NCBI RefSeq assembly: GCF_963678635.1
Contig: NC_087064.1
Span: 38,609,032 to 38,673,031 of the forward strand
Reading direction: 5' to 3'
Length of the DNA stretch: 64,000 bases
From: Symsagittifera roscoffensis
Taxonomy: Eukaryota; Xenacoelomorpha; Acoela; Convolutidae
Shown here: piece by piece, positions 22,188-34,864 of the stretch
Numbering within the stretch: position 1 is the first letter of the stretch
How the letters are laid out: each line of letters begins with the position of its first letter
Program-made: the position numbers and the translations under genes
Notes under the pieces: generated by a model
What the model was told of the DNA's origin: nothing
Seen by the model: the letters and a program-made list of their open reading frames with translations, nothing else
Databases searched by the model: none

Positions 22188-22870
22188 GAAGTGAGGGCAA
22201 TTGATACCCATATGTCTCGTTCTAAGTTTGCTTCAACGCTGCTCCCAATCTCCTATGACTTGCGTCACATTTAACCCTTAATTGATTGGATGCATCGTAA
22301 TGGTACATTTTAGGTATGTTGGCAATCAAGTCTATATATATAAATAGAATTATAATTAAATATATATGTTATTATATATTTTGAAAAGCGTTGTTTGCTT
22401 TTGTACTCAAAATGAAGTTTTTCTGTTGTTTGATTTTAGTGATAGTCGCGGTGGCTCAGTGTAGTTTGTAGATTAGGAATAAATCTGAACATGTGATTCA
22501 ATATACCCATAAAAGATCTGAGCTGTTTCAGAGATTTTGGTGGTTTTAGAGCCATCATTGCTTCTATCTTTCTATCTTTCTGGTCAGAATTCTCTTTCAG
22601 TGATACGGCAAGGAGACCTACATATACCTCCCACGGATTTGGAGGTTCGGCTGACGGCTTACCCCAAACTGATGGGACTCCTAGCAGTTCCGTCCGGTCT
22701 TTAGAAGAAGAAATGCTGGCTGCGCCGTGGGATGTTCCCTAAATCCTATCTGAAAATTGAACTAATAATGAAGATAAATTAATAGTAAAGTTAATAAGTA
22801 GATATGAAAAAAATGGAACTGTTGAGAAACTCTAATTTTTCAATAGTTTACGAAGAGTGAGTTAGATTTA
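22188..22870 (-). mobile_element. Gypsy fragment: RNase H/RT, gag leader and partial LTR
   Basis: RNase H-RT sequence (22,188 to about 22,570) is joined near 22,575 to gag-leader sequence (about 22,580-22,711), a decayed primer site (22,712-22,727) and a partial LTR (about 22,728-22,870). At 22,870 the LTR joins integrase by the same deletion as at 9,770. Confidence 0.65.
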
Positions 22871-23840
22871 ACAAAGTTTGGATTAACTGAGCCGAGAAAC
22901 CAATTTCCTTTTCAGTGTCTAAATACACCTTTCCACCAATCCGCAACCGCGGTGATCGCCTACTCGGCAGAATGTTTGGTTATCACTTAGATTTGCGCAA
23001 ACTCTTAGAAACGCAATTTTTGAACTCAGGATACTAGTTTGCTCTTAAGTTCTGCGGTATGGTATGTTGGTGTATATATTTATTTAGAAATTTTTTGCTG
23101 CCCGAATTTCTAGTAACCATGGCAGATGGATATTGCAAAAACCGGTCAATTGCAGGTAGAAAGAAATGTTTTTCCCTTTTAAATCAATCATGGGCCCTGC
23201 GAAGTCCATTTGAAGCTCATCGTTTGGTCTCGAGAGATCTGACAGAGTTTCTTAAGAGTTGAATAATTGGGATGTTTAAAAGTTCTTACCATAATCGGAG
23301 CCTGATATGCAAGGTTGGCATACCTCTACGATTTTTCCGTGCATATTTGGACACCAGAGATTTTGTGTAGCATCCACTCTGTTTTCCTGACCTGGGTTTA
23401 TCCTTTGCAGTCGAGACATAACAGCCTTCTACAGAGAAGTAGAAATCACCACCCGGTTGTCAATGATGATACAGTCGTTGATCACTGATGCATCATCGAA
23501 GAAGTTGGCCATGTAGCTGCCCAGTCGTGGGAACCCCTCTCTGTCCTTTGCTAGATTATGCTTACTTAGTTGTACTAACTGACTGTCTTCAGTTGTTAAC
23601 GTCCCCTGTAGATCCGCAATTAGAATGTTTTGGAGTCCTGTTGTGAAAAACTTCTTGCCTGGCTGGCAATCTTGTTAACTCTCACCGACGTCTTCACCCT
23701 GTTGGCCCTGAAGTTCGAAAGTATTCTGGCATAGTTTGTCTAGTTTCTATTGACTTGTTGCACTCTCTTTCGTTTCCTGTTTGTATTGAGGGTTTCTAAT
23801 GGCTGTCTAGAATCAGCCCTGCTTCTCTCATTAATTGGGT
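22871..23840 (-). pseudogene. Gypsy integrase fragment, copy 3
   Basis: This is homologous to 9,771-10,760 and 2,757-3,740. The zinc-binding region and catalytic core are recognisable in broken frames. Unlike copy 2, its linker continues intact into 23,841-24,450. Confidence 0.7.
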
Positions 23841-24450
23841 TTTCCATTTGACTTATTTCAGACAAGATTTATTGAGTTAACTGGTATTAAAGAGCTTAAG
23901 CTGTTGAGATTTATATGTACAGTCGGAGAGATTGATTTTTGTATATTTCTGACTGAATATCGTTTTGTCTCCTCTGATTGGTTGGGTTTGGCTAGGGCGC
24001 CCTCTCGTGGTGATCTCGTTAGATGCGGCAAAACTTCCGCCGCATGTAGTTTCGCCCTCTGGTTGTGAATTTCAAATTTGCAAAAACTGTTTTGTTTGGT
24101 TAAAATATTTGCAGCGTAAAATTCTGATATGTACATGAGGGATGTGGTTTTGCATAAATTAATCTGATTGGCTAATGTAAAAATTGCATGATAAAGCGTC
24201 CTCTTGCGGATGTATTTTTGTATAATTGGTTAAGATTGGACGAGTATTGCGCCGCCTGTATCGATTGATGCTTCTATCTCAATGATTTGAATGGTTAAAG
24301 AATTTGTACAGAATATCATCACCCTCCGACGGCGATGGGAAAACTGTTTGTAGTCTTTGTCTAGATTTACATTGAAAAAAAAACTTTTTAGGTTTTAGAC
24401 TGTTTGTCTCTTGATGGGCATGAACTAACTGAACTTTTTCAAGATCTAAA
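23841..24450 (-). pseudogene. RNase H-integrase linker, copy 3
   Basis: This matches 3,740-4,370 throughout. The same frame is open (24,136-23,858), and CGCCCTCT-type words recur near 23,999 and 24,052. A matching linker in a second copy shows it is a normal part of this element, not a later insertion. Confidence 0.55.
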
Positions 24451-27400
24451 AGGATTTTTTTGGCGTATTGATCACCCTAAATCCCTCATCGAAATTCTCA
24501 ATGGCCTTGACTAAGAATTGCTCATCGTATTTTGAAGTAGGTGGTGCCTCAAACTTAAGACCTCTCGACAACAAGTAACTGGTCATTCCTATTACAGCGC
24601 CTGCAATGTGGGTTATTGAGTATTCAAATGGCAACATTCTCTCTGCGCATCTGGTTAATCTGGACTGGTAGCTTTTATTTTAACAATTTTTTGGTCAAAG
24701 CTGTAACTATAGCCTTACTGTCGGTTAGAATTTGAAATTGGTTCCCCAGCTGATAGTTTCTGAAAAATTTGCATTACCAAACGACTGCGAGCAATTCTAG
24801 CTCTTTTGTGCTATATTTTGTTTAGCTGTATTTAGAAACCTTGAAGTGAGGGCAATTGATACCCATATGTCTCGTTCTAAGTTTGCTCCAACGCTGCTCC
24901 CAATCCCCTATGACTTGCGTCACATTTAACCCTGCATTGATTGGATACATCGTAATGGTACATTTTAGGTATGTTGGCAACCAAGTCTATATATATGAAT
25001 AGAATTATAATTAAATTATTATATATTTTGAAAAGCGTTGTTTGCTTTTGTACTCAAAATGAAGTTTTTCTGTTGTTTGATTTTAGTGATAGTCGCGGTG
25101 GCTCAGTGTAGTTTGTAGATTAGGAATAAATCTGAACATGTGATTCAATATACCCATAAAAAATCTGAGCTGTTTCAGAGATTTTGGTGGTTGTAGAGCC
25201 ATCATTGCTTCTATCTTTCGGTCTAATTCCTGTATTGTCGATTTCGAATGCCAGCCAGGTTAGGTTGATTTTTGTCAATTCGCGTTTACTCAATTTTAAC
25301 GCAAATCTTTGTTTGTCCAATTTTGATAAAAAAATTTTCAAATATTTCATTATGACTGGTAATTGATCCCTTCGAAACTATTGAGATATGATCTATGAAA
25401 CAGATTACTGTATTCCTAAAATTGTGTTGTCCATTGCCTTTTGAAAATCCTTCGGCATGTCTGTTAATTGATTAAATACGGTTCTAAATCTGTATATTCC
25501 TTTAATTTCTCACATAATATGCTGAAGTTTTTTGACCGATTCATCTAATTGGCCTTCTGATTTGCACGTGATAATTTGAGCCGCAGAATTTAAGGGTTCT
25601 AATAGATTTTGGCATTTGAAATTTATTTTTGTAGATTTGAGAAAATATCGGTTTGGTGTCAATTGCTAACTTCACTGTGCCGTCCTTTTTTGCAGTGATC
25701 ACAACCAGAGCTACAAATTGATCACTTGTGCACTTGTCTAGCTTTACTATATGGCCTTCCTTTTTAAGTTTCTTGATTTAAGCTCCCGCTTTTGTTGGAA
25801 TTTGGATTGGAATCTTTCTGCCTTTTTCCTGAATCGGAATTAGAGGTGATTTGAATAGTTTGAACACCCTGTGATTCTTTGATCGTCCTAGTGTTTTGAA
25901 TACGTTATTGTCTTTCTTGGCTCATTGGTTCTTCCAAAACCTTGCTTTAGCTGATTCGGGGTCTTCATCTTCTAAATTGGCGACTGAAGTTGGGGATGTG
26001 GTTTTGCATAAATTAATCTAATTGGCTAATGTAAAAGTTGCTTGATAAAGTGCTCTCTTGCGGATGTATATTTGTATAATTGATTAAGATTGGACAAGTA
26101 TTGCGCCGCCTGTATCGATTTATGCTTCTATCTCAATGATTTGATTGGTTTAAGTCTTTGTACAGAATATCGTCGCCCTCCGCCGGCGATCAGGAAACTG
26201 TTTATAGTATTTTGTCTAGATTTACGTTGAAAAAAAAACTTCATAGGATATAGACTGTTCGTCTCTTGATGGGCATGAATTAACTGAACTTTTTCATGAT
26301 CTAAAAGGGTTTTTTGGCGTATTGACTACCCTAAATCCCTCATCGAAATTCTCAATGGCATTGACTAAGAGTTGCTCATCGTATTTTGAAGTAGGTGGTG
26401 CCTCAAACTTAAGACTTCTCGACAAGTAACTAGCCATTCATATTACAGCGCCTGCAATGTGGGATATTGAGTATTCAAATGGCAACATTCTCTCTGCCCA
26501 TCTGGTTATTCTGGACTGGTAGCTTTTGTTTTTACGATTTTTGGTCAAAGCTGTAACTATAGCCCTATGGTCATTAGAAATTGAAAATGGTTTCCCAGCT
26601 AATAGTTTCAGAAAAATTTGCATAACTAAACGACTGCGAGCAATTCCAGCTCGTTTGTGCTATATTTTGTTCATCTGTATTCAGAAACCTTGAAGTGAGG
26701 GCAATTGAGACCCATTTGTTCCGTTCTAGTTTTGCTCCAACGCTGCTCCCAATCGCCTGTGACTTGCGTCACATTTAACACTGCATTGATTTGATGCGTC
26801 GTAATAATACATTTTAGGAATGTTTGCAATCAACTCTAATATATTTTGAAAAGCGTTGTTTGCTTTTGTACTCAAAATAAAGTTTTTTGTTGTTTGATTT
26901 TAGTGATGGTCGCAGTGGCTCAGTGTAGTTTGTAGATTAGGAATAAATCTGAACATGTGATTCAATCTACCCACAAAAGATCTGAGCTGTTTCAGAGATT
27001 TTGGTGGTTGTAGAGCCATCACCTACCCAGCCAGGTTAGGTTGAAATTTGTGAATTCGCATTTACTCAATTTTAACGCAAATCTTTCTTTGTCTAATTTT
27101 GATTAAATATTTTTCAAATGATCCATTATGACTGGTAATTGATCCTTTTGACACTAGTGAGATATGATCTATGAAACAGATTACTATATTCCTCAAATTG
27201 TGTTGTCCATTGCCTTTTGAAAATCCTTCGGCATGTCTGTTAATCGATTAAATCTGGTTCTAAATCTGTATATTCCTTTAAAATCTCACATAATATGCTG
27301 TTGTTCGATTCATGTAATTGGCCTTCTGATTTGCACGCGATAATTTGAGCCGCAGAATTTAAGGGTTCTAATAGATTTTGGCATTTGAAATTTATTTTTG

Positions 27401-28069
27401 TAGATTTGAGAAAAAATTGGTTTCGTGTCAATTGCTAACTTCATTGTGCCGTCCTTTTTTGCAGTGATCACAACCAGAGCTACAAGTTAATCACTTGTGC
27501 ACTTGTCTAGCTTTACTATATGGCCTTCCTTTTAAAGTTTCTTGATTCGTTGTTTTTAGGCTTTCTCTTTCTCCATATGATGCGTTGTAAATCTGCATCC
27601 TTTCGATGATATAATTTTTCTCATCTCTGAATAATTGTTCACAAGCATCGTGGAAAAAATTGTTTTTCCTGAGTTGAGATTTTTGTGTGCGTGTTGTTGC
27701 AAAAATATCTTCTCCCCTACTTTTCATAGGGCAAAGAATAATCCTGATTTTATTCGTGCGTCTGCTTCGTGGTAGTAGACATTTGGGCATATTTTGGGTC
27801 CCTTCTTCCTACATTCTCCGTTTGCTTCGTTTTTTTTATCTTCTGCTTCTTTCCTTGCGATCCTATTGCTCGCTTCCGTTGTCGATTCTGAACTTGGAAT
27901 AGGTTCTGGTTTTGTTGAAGGGTAGTCATGTACCGGTGCTGAGTCTGATATAGGATAATCGGGTCACTATACTCCTTCATTGATACGGCAAGGAAAAATT
28001 GACCTACACATACCTCCAACGGATTTGGAGGTTCGGATGACGGCTTACCCCAAACTGAAGGGACTCCCG
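24451..28069 (-). mobile_element. Gypsy fragments: RNase H, RT, linker, RNase H, RT, gag
   Basis: RNase H (24,451 to about 24,950) and RT (about 25,020-25,994) are followed by the RT-to-linker joint (25,995). Then come RNase H (about 26,340-26,770; 26,623-26,438 shows DHRAIVTALTKNRK and ITRWAERMLPFEYSISH), RT (about 26,850-27,547) and gag (27,548-28,069). The stretch 27,790-27,491 reads through the gag-RT joint in frame. The second half (from 26,520) is the start of the 9.26-kb tandem unit. The RT box is FIDH near 25,387 and 27,168. Confidence 0.7.
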
Positions 28070-28822
28070 AGCACTCATATTCCGCCACTTTCTTTGAATG
28101 TCGGAAAATAAAAAAAAACAACACATGATTGTAAAAAACTAAAAAATAAGCAAAAACTTTTCTATCGATAAGCAAAAGTTTTCAATAAGCAAAATAAGCA
28201 AAAATTTTCGTATAACTTATATCAAATCTGCTTGTTTGTCTCAATCTAAACATGATTCAATTTTTTTATTCAAATCACTTTGCCTTTCATATATAAGACT
28301 TGTTTGTTGACATCAATTCAATTTTGAATATATTTTGTTTAGTTCGCTCAAAACACTGTGCAACAATTGTTTTATAATCACGTCTTTCAAGTTTTTAAAA
28401 ACGAATAAGTTTCGTCAGCGTTTATTTGTGCCGACCAAATGTTTTCGTAAGTTAATAGATGACTGCTAAAAATTAGGCAATATATTTGTTTTATCGGCCA
28501 AACTTTTATTAAGGCAACGGTATCAAAGGAGATTTTTGAAGTCAATAGTGATCTTCTCGGTGGATTTGTTAATATTGTAATTAATTTTGTGGGGTTCAGT
28601 AATTTTCAAACCTTTATTCTAAATGTTTTACAAAAATTTGAAAGGTTATATAACGAAAATTCTTATCACCTTATTTGCAGTTACAGTTAGTGCAAACTTG
28701 TTGGCATTTTTTTCTGATAAACAAATCTTAGCAAAAACTTGAACCAAAAACTGAAGGGTCTGAATTCTCTCTTTTACTCGTTTAAGCAAAACAGACCGGT
28801 CAAAAGATTTGTTTATTCTATG

Positions 28823-29577
28823 CAGTATTGATTTATATTATCCGGACAAAAAGATCAAAAATTGAAAATTTCAAAAACTTTTTTTCTCAAGTTGGATCAA
28901 GAATAGACAAAAAAATGAGAAAAAAACTGCGTACAACTTCAGCAGTTTTTTTATGATGAAATTTGTTTTCCTAAAACCACAACTAAAATTTTACCATAAA
29001 AATGGGTAATCTTGTTTTCAAAACCGCAACTAAATTTTTACCATAAAAATGGGTAAACTACCAATCCAAAATATTAGAAACCTATCAAAAAAAAGCTATT
29101 ATATAAGTCAACAAAAATTTGAAACGATAAAGTTTTTTTAGGAACGATAAACTATTTTAGGAAATACAATTCTACTTGATAGCCAAAAAAGGTCAAATTT
29201 ACCAGAAGAAGCTGAAAACCTTTGCTTAGAAACAATTTTCAATTAATTTGCGTAAAAATTTGAAGAATTTGTACTTTTTTAAATATTTTGTTCGACTGAG
29301 TAAGGGGATTTTTGCAATATAATTTTTTTATTATTTAACTTTTTAGTTTCGACGCAATTTTTGGTAACTTAAAAAAAAACTTTTTTAGGTGAGATTTTTG
29401 ATTGCAATTTTGCAAAAACAAAATGTATCGTTTTAATTTTGTTAAAAAGCTGAAGCAAGTTTTGTCATCTTCCTTTTTTGCCTGATCTTAATCCAAATTT
29501 GGTTAAGACGTACTGAAATTGTACAAGGTTTTCCGTTTTTTTTTCCTGTTAAAATTCTTTTTTTTTAAAATTCTGTT
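28823..29577. mobile_element. Palindromic MITE type A1, unit 1 copy
   Basis: This is the equivalent of 15,430-16,180. Its right terminus has lost most of the CAGCACTG end that is still visible in unit 2 near 38,830-38,841. Confidence 0.55.
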
Positions 29578-30265
29578 CAGTGCTGATTTAAGTTATCCGG
29601 ACAAAATAACAAAATTTAAAAAATTTGAAACACGTTTTTTCAAACTGTGTTAATATTAGAGAAAACCTAAACAAATCACATGTTGCTTACAATTTCCCAG
29701 AGTTGATATTCTGGTTCCCAAAATTGTCAACCAAATGTTTACCCCAAAAAAGGGTCATTTTGCTTCTTTTAATTAATGAAAAAACTCGAACAAATTGGTG
29801 AGAATATATCAAAATAAGCTTCTAACACAGCCCAACAAATTTATCAAAATTCTGTATCACAAAATATACTTGGTCGACAGCCAAAAAAAGTCATTTTAAT
29901 ATCTTAAATAAAATCAACTTCTTTGCTTAAAATCAAACTTCAAAAATTTTACGCACAAATTTAAATTTCTAGAACTTTGTTAATCCGTGTAAGAGGCTTC
30001 TTTTGATGTAACTTTATCATCAGTTAGTTTGTTCAGCGTAACTTTTGAATAATTTATAAAACGCCAAATTGACCTATTTCGGGGGTTCCTTTTTTGCTTG
30101 AGAATTTCGAAAAACAAAATTGCCCCATGAATAATTGTGGTGATTTCTATCCCTTTTTTTCATTCCTCAATTTTTGAACTCATTAGTTTTTTAAAGAAGT
30201 TTCAAGAAAACTCGTTGACTTTCCAATGTTGTTCGGTGTGTCTGGTTCATTTAAATCAGCACTAG
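29578..30265. mobile_element. Palindromic MITE type A2, unit 1 copy
   Basis: It runs from CAGTGCTGATTTAAGTTATC to ATCAGCACTAG. Its right arm contains TTGAGAATTTCG at 30,098-30,109, the left boundary of the 3.2-kb tandem duplication. Confidence 0.65.
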
Positions 30266-30414
30266 AACTTTCAACAAACTTATCGGACAACGTATCAATT
30301 TCTTAAAAGCATTCTGACTTTCCAGCTTAATTTAAATAAAAATAGCTATTTGAAGTTTCGTGTTTTCGTTTTAATTACCGCTTCATGTGTTTTTTCAAAA
30401 ATGCATACTGAATG

Positions 30415-31316
30415 CCCGGGATGACCGAAACTTCTTATCATACAATTCCCATATATGAGAAACTTCTTGTCATACAATTCCATACAGTGCCATACGTACA
30501 GAAAATTGTTTGAAATCTCTATGAAAAACATTTTTCCATAAATGAAAATTGTATGATAGGTGTTTATCCAAAAACCAAAAAAACTTTGATTTTTTCTTTC
30601 TAAATTTATTTCTGAAAATTTTTTTGGTTGTGTTTGCAGCCAAACACAAGTGACAAAGACCTTGGTTACTCAAACGACCAAAGGTTGGACGGTCTTTGCA
30701 TTTTTATAATGCTTAGAAAACGACCTGAGTTTGGCTGTCTTTCGCACTTGATATAACAAAAAGCAACAAACTTTTAGTTTTTGGCAAAATTTTTAAATGG
30801 TGATTATTTTAAATTTTCGAATTTTCAAATTATCAGACATTGATCAAGGCTTATATAAACACCCCATGCAAAGGAAATAGGAATTTTCAGCGTTTTTGAA
30901 GAAAAAAAATTAAGTCAAAAGAAAATAAAAGCCAATATTATCGTAACCAGGATTACTTTATGCACACAAAAAATTAAATTTTGCTTGCAAAAAATTTTTT
31001 TTTCGAAAAATGTTTGTTTGCGTACGAAATTCGATTTGCGGTTGAAAAAAAAAACTTTTGGGCCAAAGTTTCAAAATTACTTAAAACATTTTTGTGTCGC
31101 CATCAAAAAAATGCTAGTCATACAATTTCCATATATGGGAATTGTATGATAAGCATTTTTTTCGAAAATTTTTTTTCGGTTTTTTTACCAGGGTTTTTTT
31201 ATCTTTTTTCAACCATTTTTAGAAATTGTATGAAAATTGTATGACAAGCGTTTTTCCACAACTTGATGTATGGAATTGTATGATAAGCTTTTTTGGTGTA
31301 TGGAGGTCAACCCGGG
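30415..31316. mobile_element. CCCGGG-end element, complete copy
   Basis: 902 bp. Left end CCCGGGATGACC, then CTTATCATACAATTCC. Right end GGAATTGTATGATAAG, then GGTCAACCCGGG. These are imperfect terminal inverted repeats of about 40 bp. The subterminal regions hold many TCATACAAT or ATTGTATGA words. No transposase frame exists; the open stretches at 30,531-30,346, 30,673-30,470 and 31,244-30,981 look accidental. Class II and non-autonomous by structure; superfamily unknown. Confidence 0.7.
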
Positions 31317-31660
31317 TGCTGTTGAATTTAAAGTTGAAGCCAAATTGTTTTCGATCAACGGATCTGAACAAAATTAATTAACTTAAAAATGCTCGTTTCG
31401 ACGTCAAATTTCACCATATTACTGAATTTTACACGTAAAAACTGTGTCTTAAAAATTGATTACGTAAAATTCTTTAGTTGTTGACTGTTTAAACTGCTCA
31501 AAATTACAACATTTTCACAATTTCTCCTTAACTACAAAAAAAATTGCAATTATTGCCTTGAATTTTGGCAAAAACGGACATCTCCGAAAAAGCGCAACCT
31601 TGTTGCACTGATCTTTGGACAATTCAATGCAATTTTGACAATTCGGTTGCTATAATTAGT

Positions 31661-31858
31661 AGCGAAAAAATTCAGACAAATAAAATTAATTAAAAAGAGC
31701 ATATGATCTTTTTCAAACAAATTTGCTAGCAAAAGACAAATTTTTCAGACATAAATCATGTCTCGAGGTCACCTTAATCTCAAATTTTTAAGTAAAAAAG
31801 CTTAAAAATTGGCAGATGGCTGTTTTGAATTATTTCTGCCAGTTCCAATTTCTTGCAA
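31661..31858. repeat. ~200 bp foldback element
   Basis: This is the same element as 17,333-17,530, within block B. Confidence 0.5.
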
Positions 31859-32730
31859 CTCACTTTTTTACTGTTTCAAGGTCAGAATTATTTCAGAGAA
31901 TTAAACCCTTCTCCGAAAATTTTGTTAAGTTTTATAGAAGCATCATTTTTTGCTTCAGATCACAAGAATTGCTGTAAACTAGCCGCTCTGTGTTTTTAGT
32001 CAGTTCTTGTTGATCTATATTTTTTCTATAGTCAATGCCAATTTGCCTGCAATATCTTTATCGGCCAACAAATCTATACGAAGTGAATAACCTTCAAATG
32101 CTTGCTTCGATGTCTGAGTCCAATACGCTATTTGACTTCAGTACTAAAAACGGTTTCAAAAATCTGAATAACTTCAAAAGTCTTGTAGCGTTTTTTGGCC
32201 GTTGAAGCTGCTGAAAGTCATCGATATTTGTAATAGCACCAATATTTGTAATATTTGGAGTTATTTTTGAAAACTCAAGAATTAGAACTAGAGTGCTGAT
32301 TCATATAAAGAGCTGCAAAAAGTTCGGACCGACATAACTAATTAAAAAGAGCCACTGTTAGACATCAACGGAAATTAAAACTGAAATGAACATAACATCG
32401 AAAGTTCATAAAGCAGAGTATCGGTAAATGCTTAACAACCACCACTTTCAAGGAAAAGGAAACTTGTTAATTAGATTACTTGCAGCGAACTTTCCATCAA
32501 TCAGAATGCAGCAAAATTCGAATTTACATACAATGCTCAAGTGCGAATTTACTGTTATTATTTACAGGGGTGGATACTATTTAGTAAATAAAATAGGGAG
32601 GGGGGATTTTTTAGTAGATCCGAGTTTCGCTCAAAATCTATAACCACGGCGGGCAATTGCGTGCGAAGCGTTGAATTGTTTTATAGTAAAATCTGGATGT
32701 TCATCGCAGTATTTAAAAAATAGGCTAGTA

Positions 32731-33468
32731 CAGTGATGATTTATTTTATCCGGACAAAATGAACAAAGCTTGAGTTTTCAAACACGTTTTCCACAAAGTG
32801 GGTTAAGATTAAACAAAAAGTAAGGAGAACTAAGTTACTTAGAATTTCATCAGAATTGATATGGTGTAATTTTTCCTCCGAAATTCTCAACCAAAATTTT
32901 ACTCCAAAAATGAGTCACTTTGGTTTTTTCTAAATTGTCAAAAATTACGCTGAAACTACTTTGTTAATTGATAAGAACATTATATCACAAGAAACCTCTT
33001 GCACAACCCAACAAAGTTTAAGAAGGGTTAAATCTCCAAAAATTTGCGCAAATTGTTTAAGATTTGTTTTTGAACAGAGGTTTTGGGTTTTATGTAGTAA
33101 AAATCACATTTTTTGACTATTAAGTAAAAAAATTTCTCTTATTCAAGTTTTTGGAGATTTAACCCTTCATAAACTTTTGTTGGGCTGTGTAAAAGACTTC
33201 TTGTGATAAAATTTTCTTATCAATTAACAAATTAGTTTCAGCGTACTTTTTGATTATTTGAAAAAAACCAAATGACCCATTTTTGGGGTAGATTTTGGTT
33301 GAGAATTTCGAAAAACAAAATTGCCCCATTAATAGTTGTGGTGATTTCTATCCCTTTTTTTTCATTCCTCAATTTTTGAACTCATCAGTTTTTTTAAAGA
33401 AGTTTCAAGAAAACTCGTTGACTTTCCAATGTTGTTCGGTGTGTCTGGTTCATTTAAATCAGCACTAG
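32731..33468. mobile_element. Chimeric palindromic MITE at the 3.2-kb duplication joint
   Basis: The left arm matches the type B element at 45,202. From 33,299-33,310 onward the right arm switches to the type A2 sequence (AAAAACAAAATTGCCCC...) and ends ATCAGCACTAG like A2. It is the recombination product between two related palindromic elements. Confidence 0.8.
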
Positions 33469-33617
33469 AACTTTCAACAAACTTATCGGACAACGTATCA
33501 ATTTCTTAAAAGCATTCTGACTTTCCAGCTTAATTTAAATAAAAATAGCTATTTGAAGTTTCGTGTTTTCATTTTAATTACCGCTTCATGTGTTTTTTCA
33601 AAAATGCATACTGAATG

Positions 33618-34520
33618 CCCGGGATGACCGAAACTTCTTATCATACAATTCCCATATATGAGAAACTTCTTGTCATACAATTCCATACAATGCCATACGT
33701 ACAGAAAATTGTTTGAAATCTCTATGAAAAACATTTTTCCATAAATGAAAATTGTATGATAGGTGTTTATCCAAAAACCAAAAAAACTTTGATTTTTTCT
33801 TTCTAAATTTATTTCTGAAAATTTTTTTGGTTGTGTTTGCAGCCAAACACAAGTGACAAAGACCTTGGTTACTCAAACGACCAAAGGTTGGACGGTCTTT
33901 GCATTTTTATAATGCTTAGAAAACGACCTGAGTTTGGCTGTCTTTCGCACTTGATATAACAAAAAGCAACAAACTTTTAGTTTTTGGCAAAATTTTTAAA
34001 TGGTGATTATTTTAAATTTTCGAATTTTCAAATTATCAGACATTGATCAAGGCTTATATAAACACCCCATGCAAAGGAAATAGGAATTTTCAGCGTTTTT
34101 GAAGAAAAAAAATTAAGTCAAAAGAAAATAAAAGCCAATATTATCGTAACCAGGATTACTTTATGCACACAAAAAATTAAATTTTGCTTGCAAAAAATTT
34201 TTTTTTCGAAAAATGTTTGTTTGCGTACGACATTCGATTTGCGGTTGAAAAAAAAAACTTTTGGGCCAAAGTTTCAAAATTACTTAAAACATTTTTGTGT
34301 CGCCATCAAAAAAATGCCAGTCATACAATTTCCATATATGGGAATTGTATGATAAGCATTTTTTTCAAAAATTTTTTTTCGGTTTTTTTTACCAGGGTTT
34401 TTTTATCTTTTTTCAACCATTTTTAGAAATTGTATGAAAATTGTATGACAAGCGTTTTTCCACAACTTGATGTATGGAATTGTATGATAAGCTTTTTTGG
34501 TGTATGGAGGTCAACCCGGG
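33618..34520. mobile_element. CCCGGG-end element, copy 2
   Basis: 903 bp, nearly identical to 30,415-31,316 because it was copied with the 3.2-kb unit. It carries CAATGCC near 33,689 where the first unit has CAGTGCC. Confidence 0.7.
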
Positions 34521-34864
34521 TGCTGTTGAATTTAAAGTTGAAGCCAAATTGTTTTCGATCAACGGATCTGAACAAAATTAATTAACTTAAAAATGCTCGT
34601 TTCGTCGTCAAATTTCACCATATTACTGAATTTTACACGTAAAAACTGTGTCTTAAAAATTGATTACGTAAAATTCTTTAGTTGTTGACTGTTTAAACTG
34701 CTCAAAATTACAACATTTTCACAATTTCTCCTTAACTACAAAAAAAATTGCAATTATTGCCTTGAATTTTGGCAAAAACGGACATCTCCGAAAAAGCGCA
34801 ACCTTGTTGCACTGATCTTTGGACAATTCAATGCAATTTTGACAATTCGGTTGCTATAATTAGT

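Larger units (their letters stand above)
30098..33298. repeat. 3.2-kb tandem duplication, first unit
   Basis: Period 3,201 bp. It starts inside the right arm of MITE A2 (TTGAGAATTTCG at 30,098) and ends inside the right arm of MITE B (the same word at 33,299). It contains block B with the CCCGGG element, a foldback and most of a palindromic MITE. The second unit starts at 33,299 and is cut at 35,777 by the larger duplication. Confidence 0.85.

Noticed and set aside
30346-31244. Open stretches of 60-87 codons repeated four times in the B blocks
   Set aside because: They are copied only because the DNA is tandemly duplicated; they lie in a non-autonomous element, lack motifs and overlap each other in several frames.
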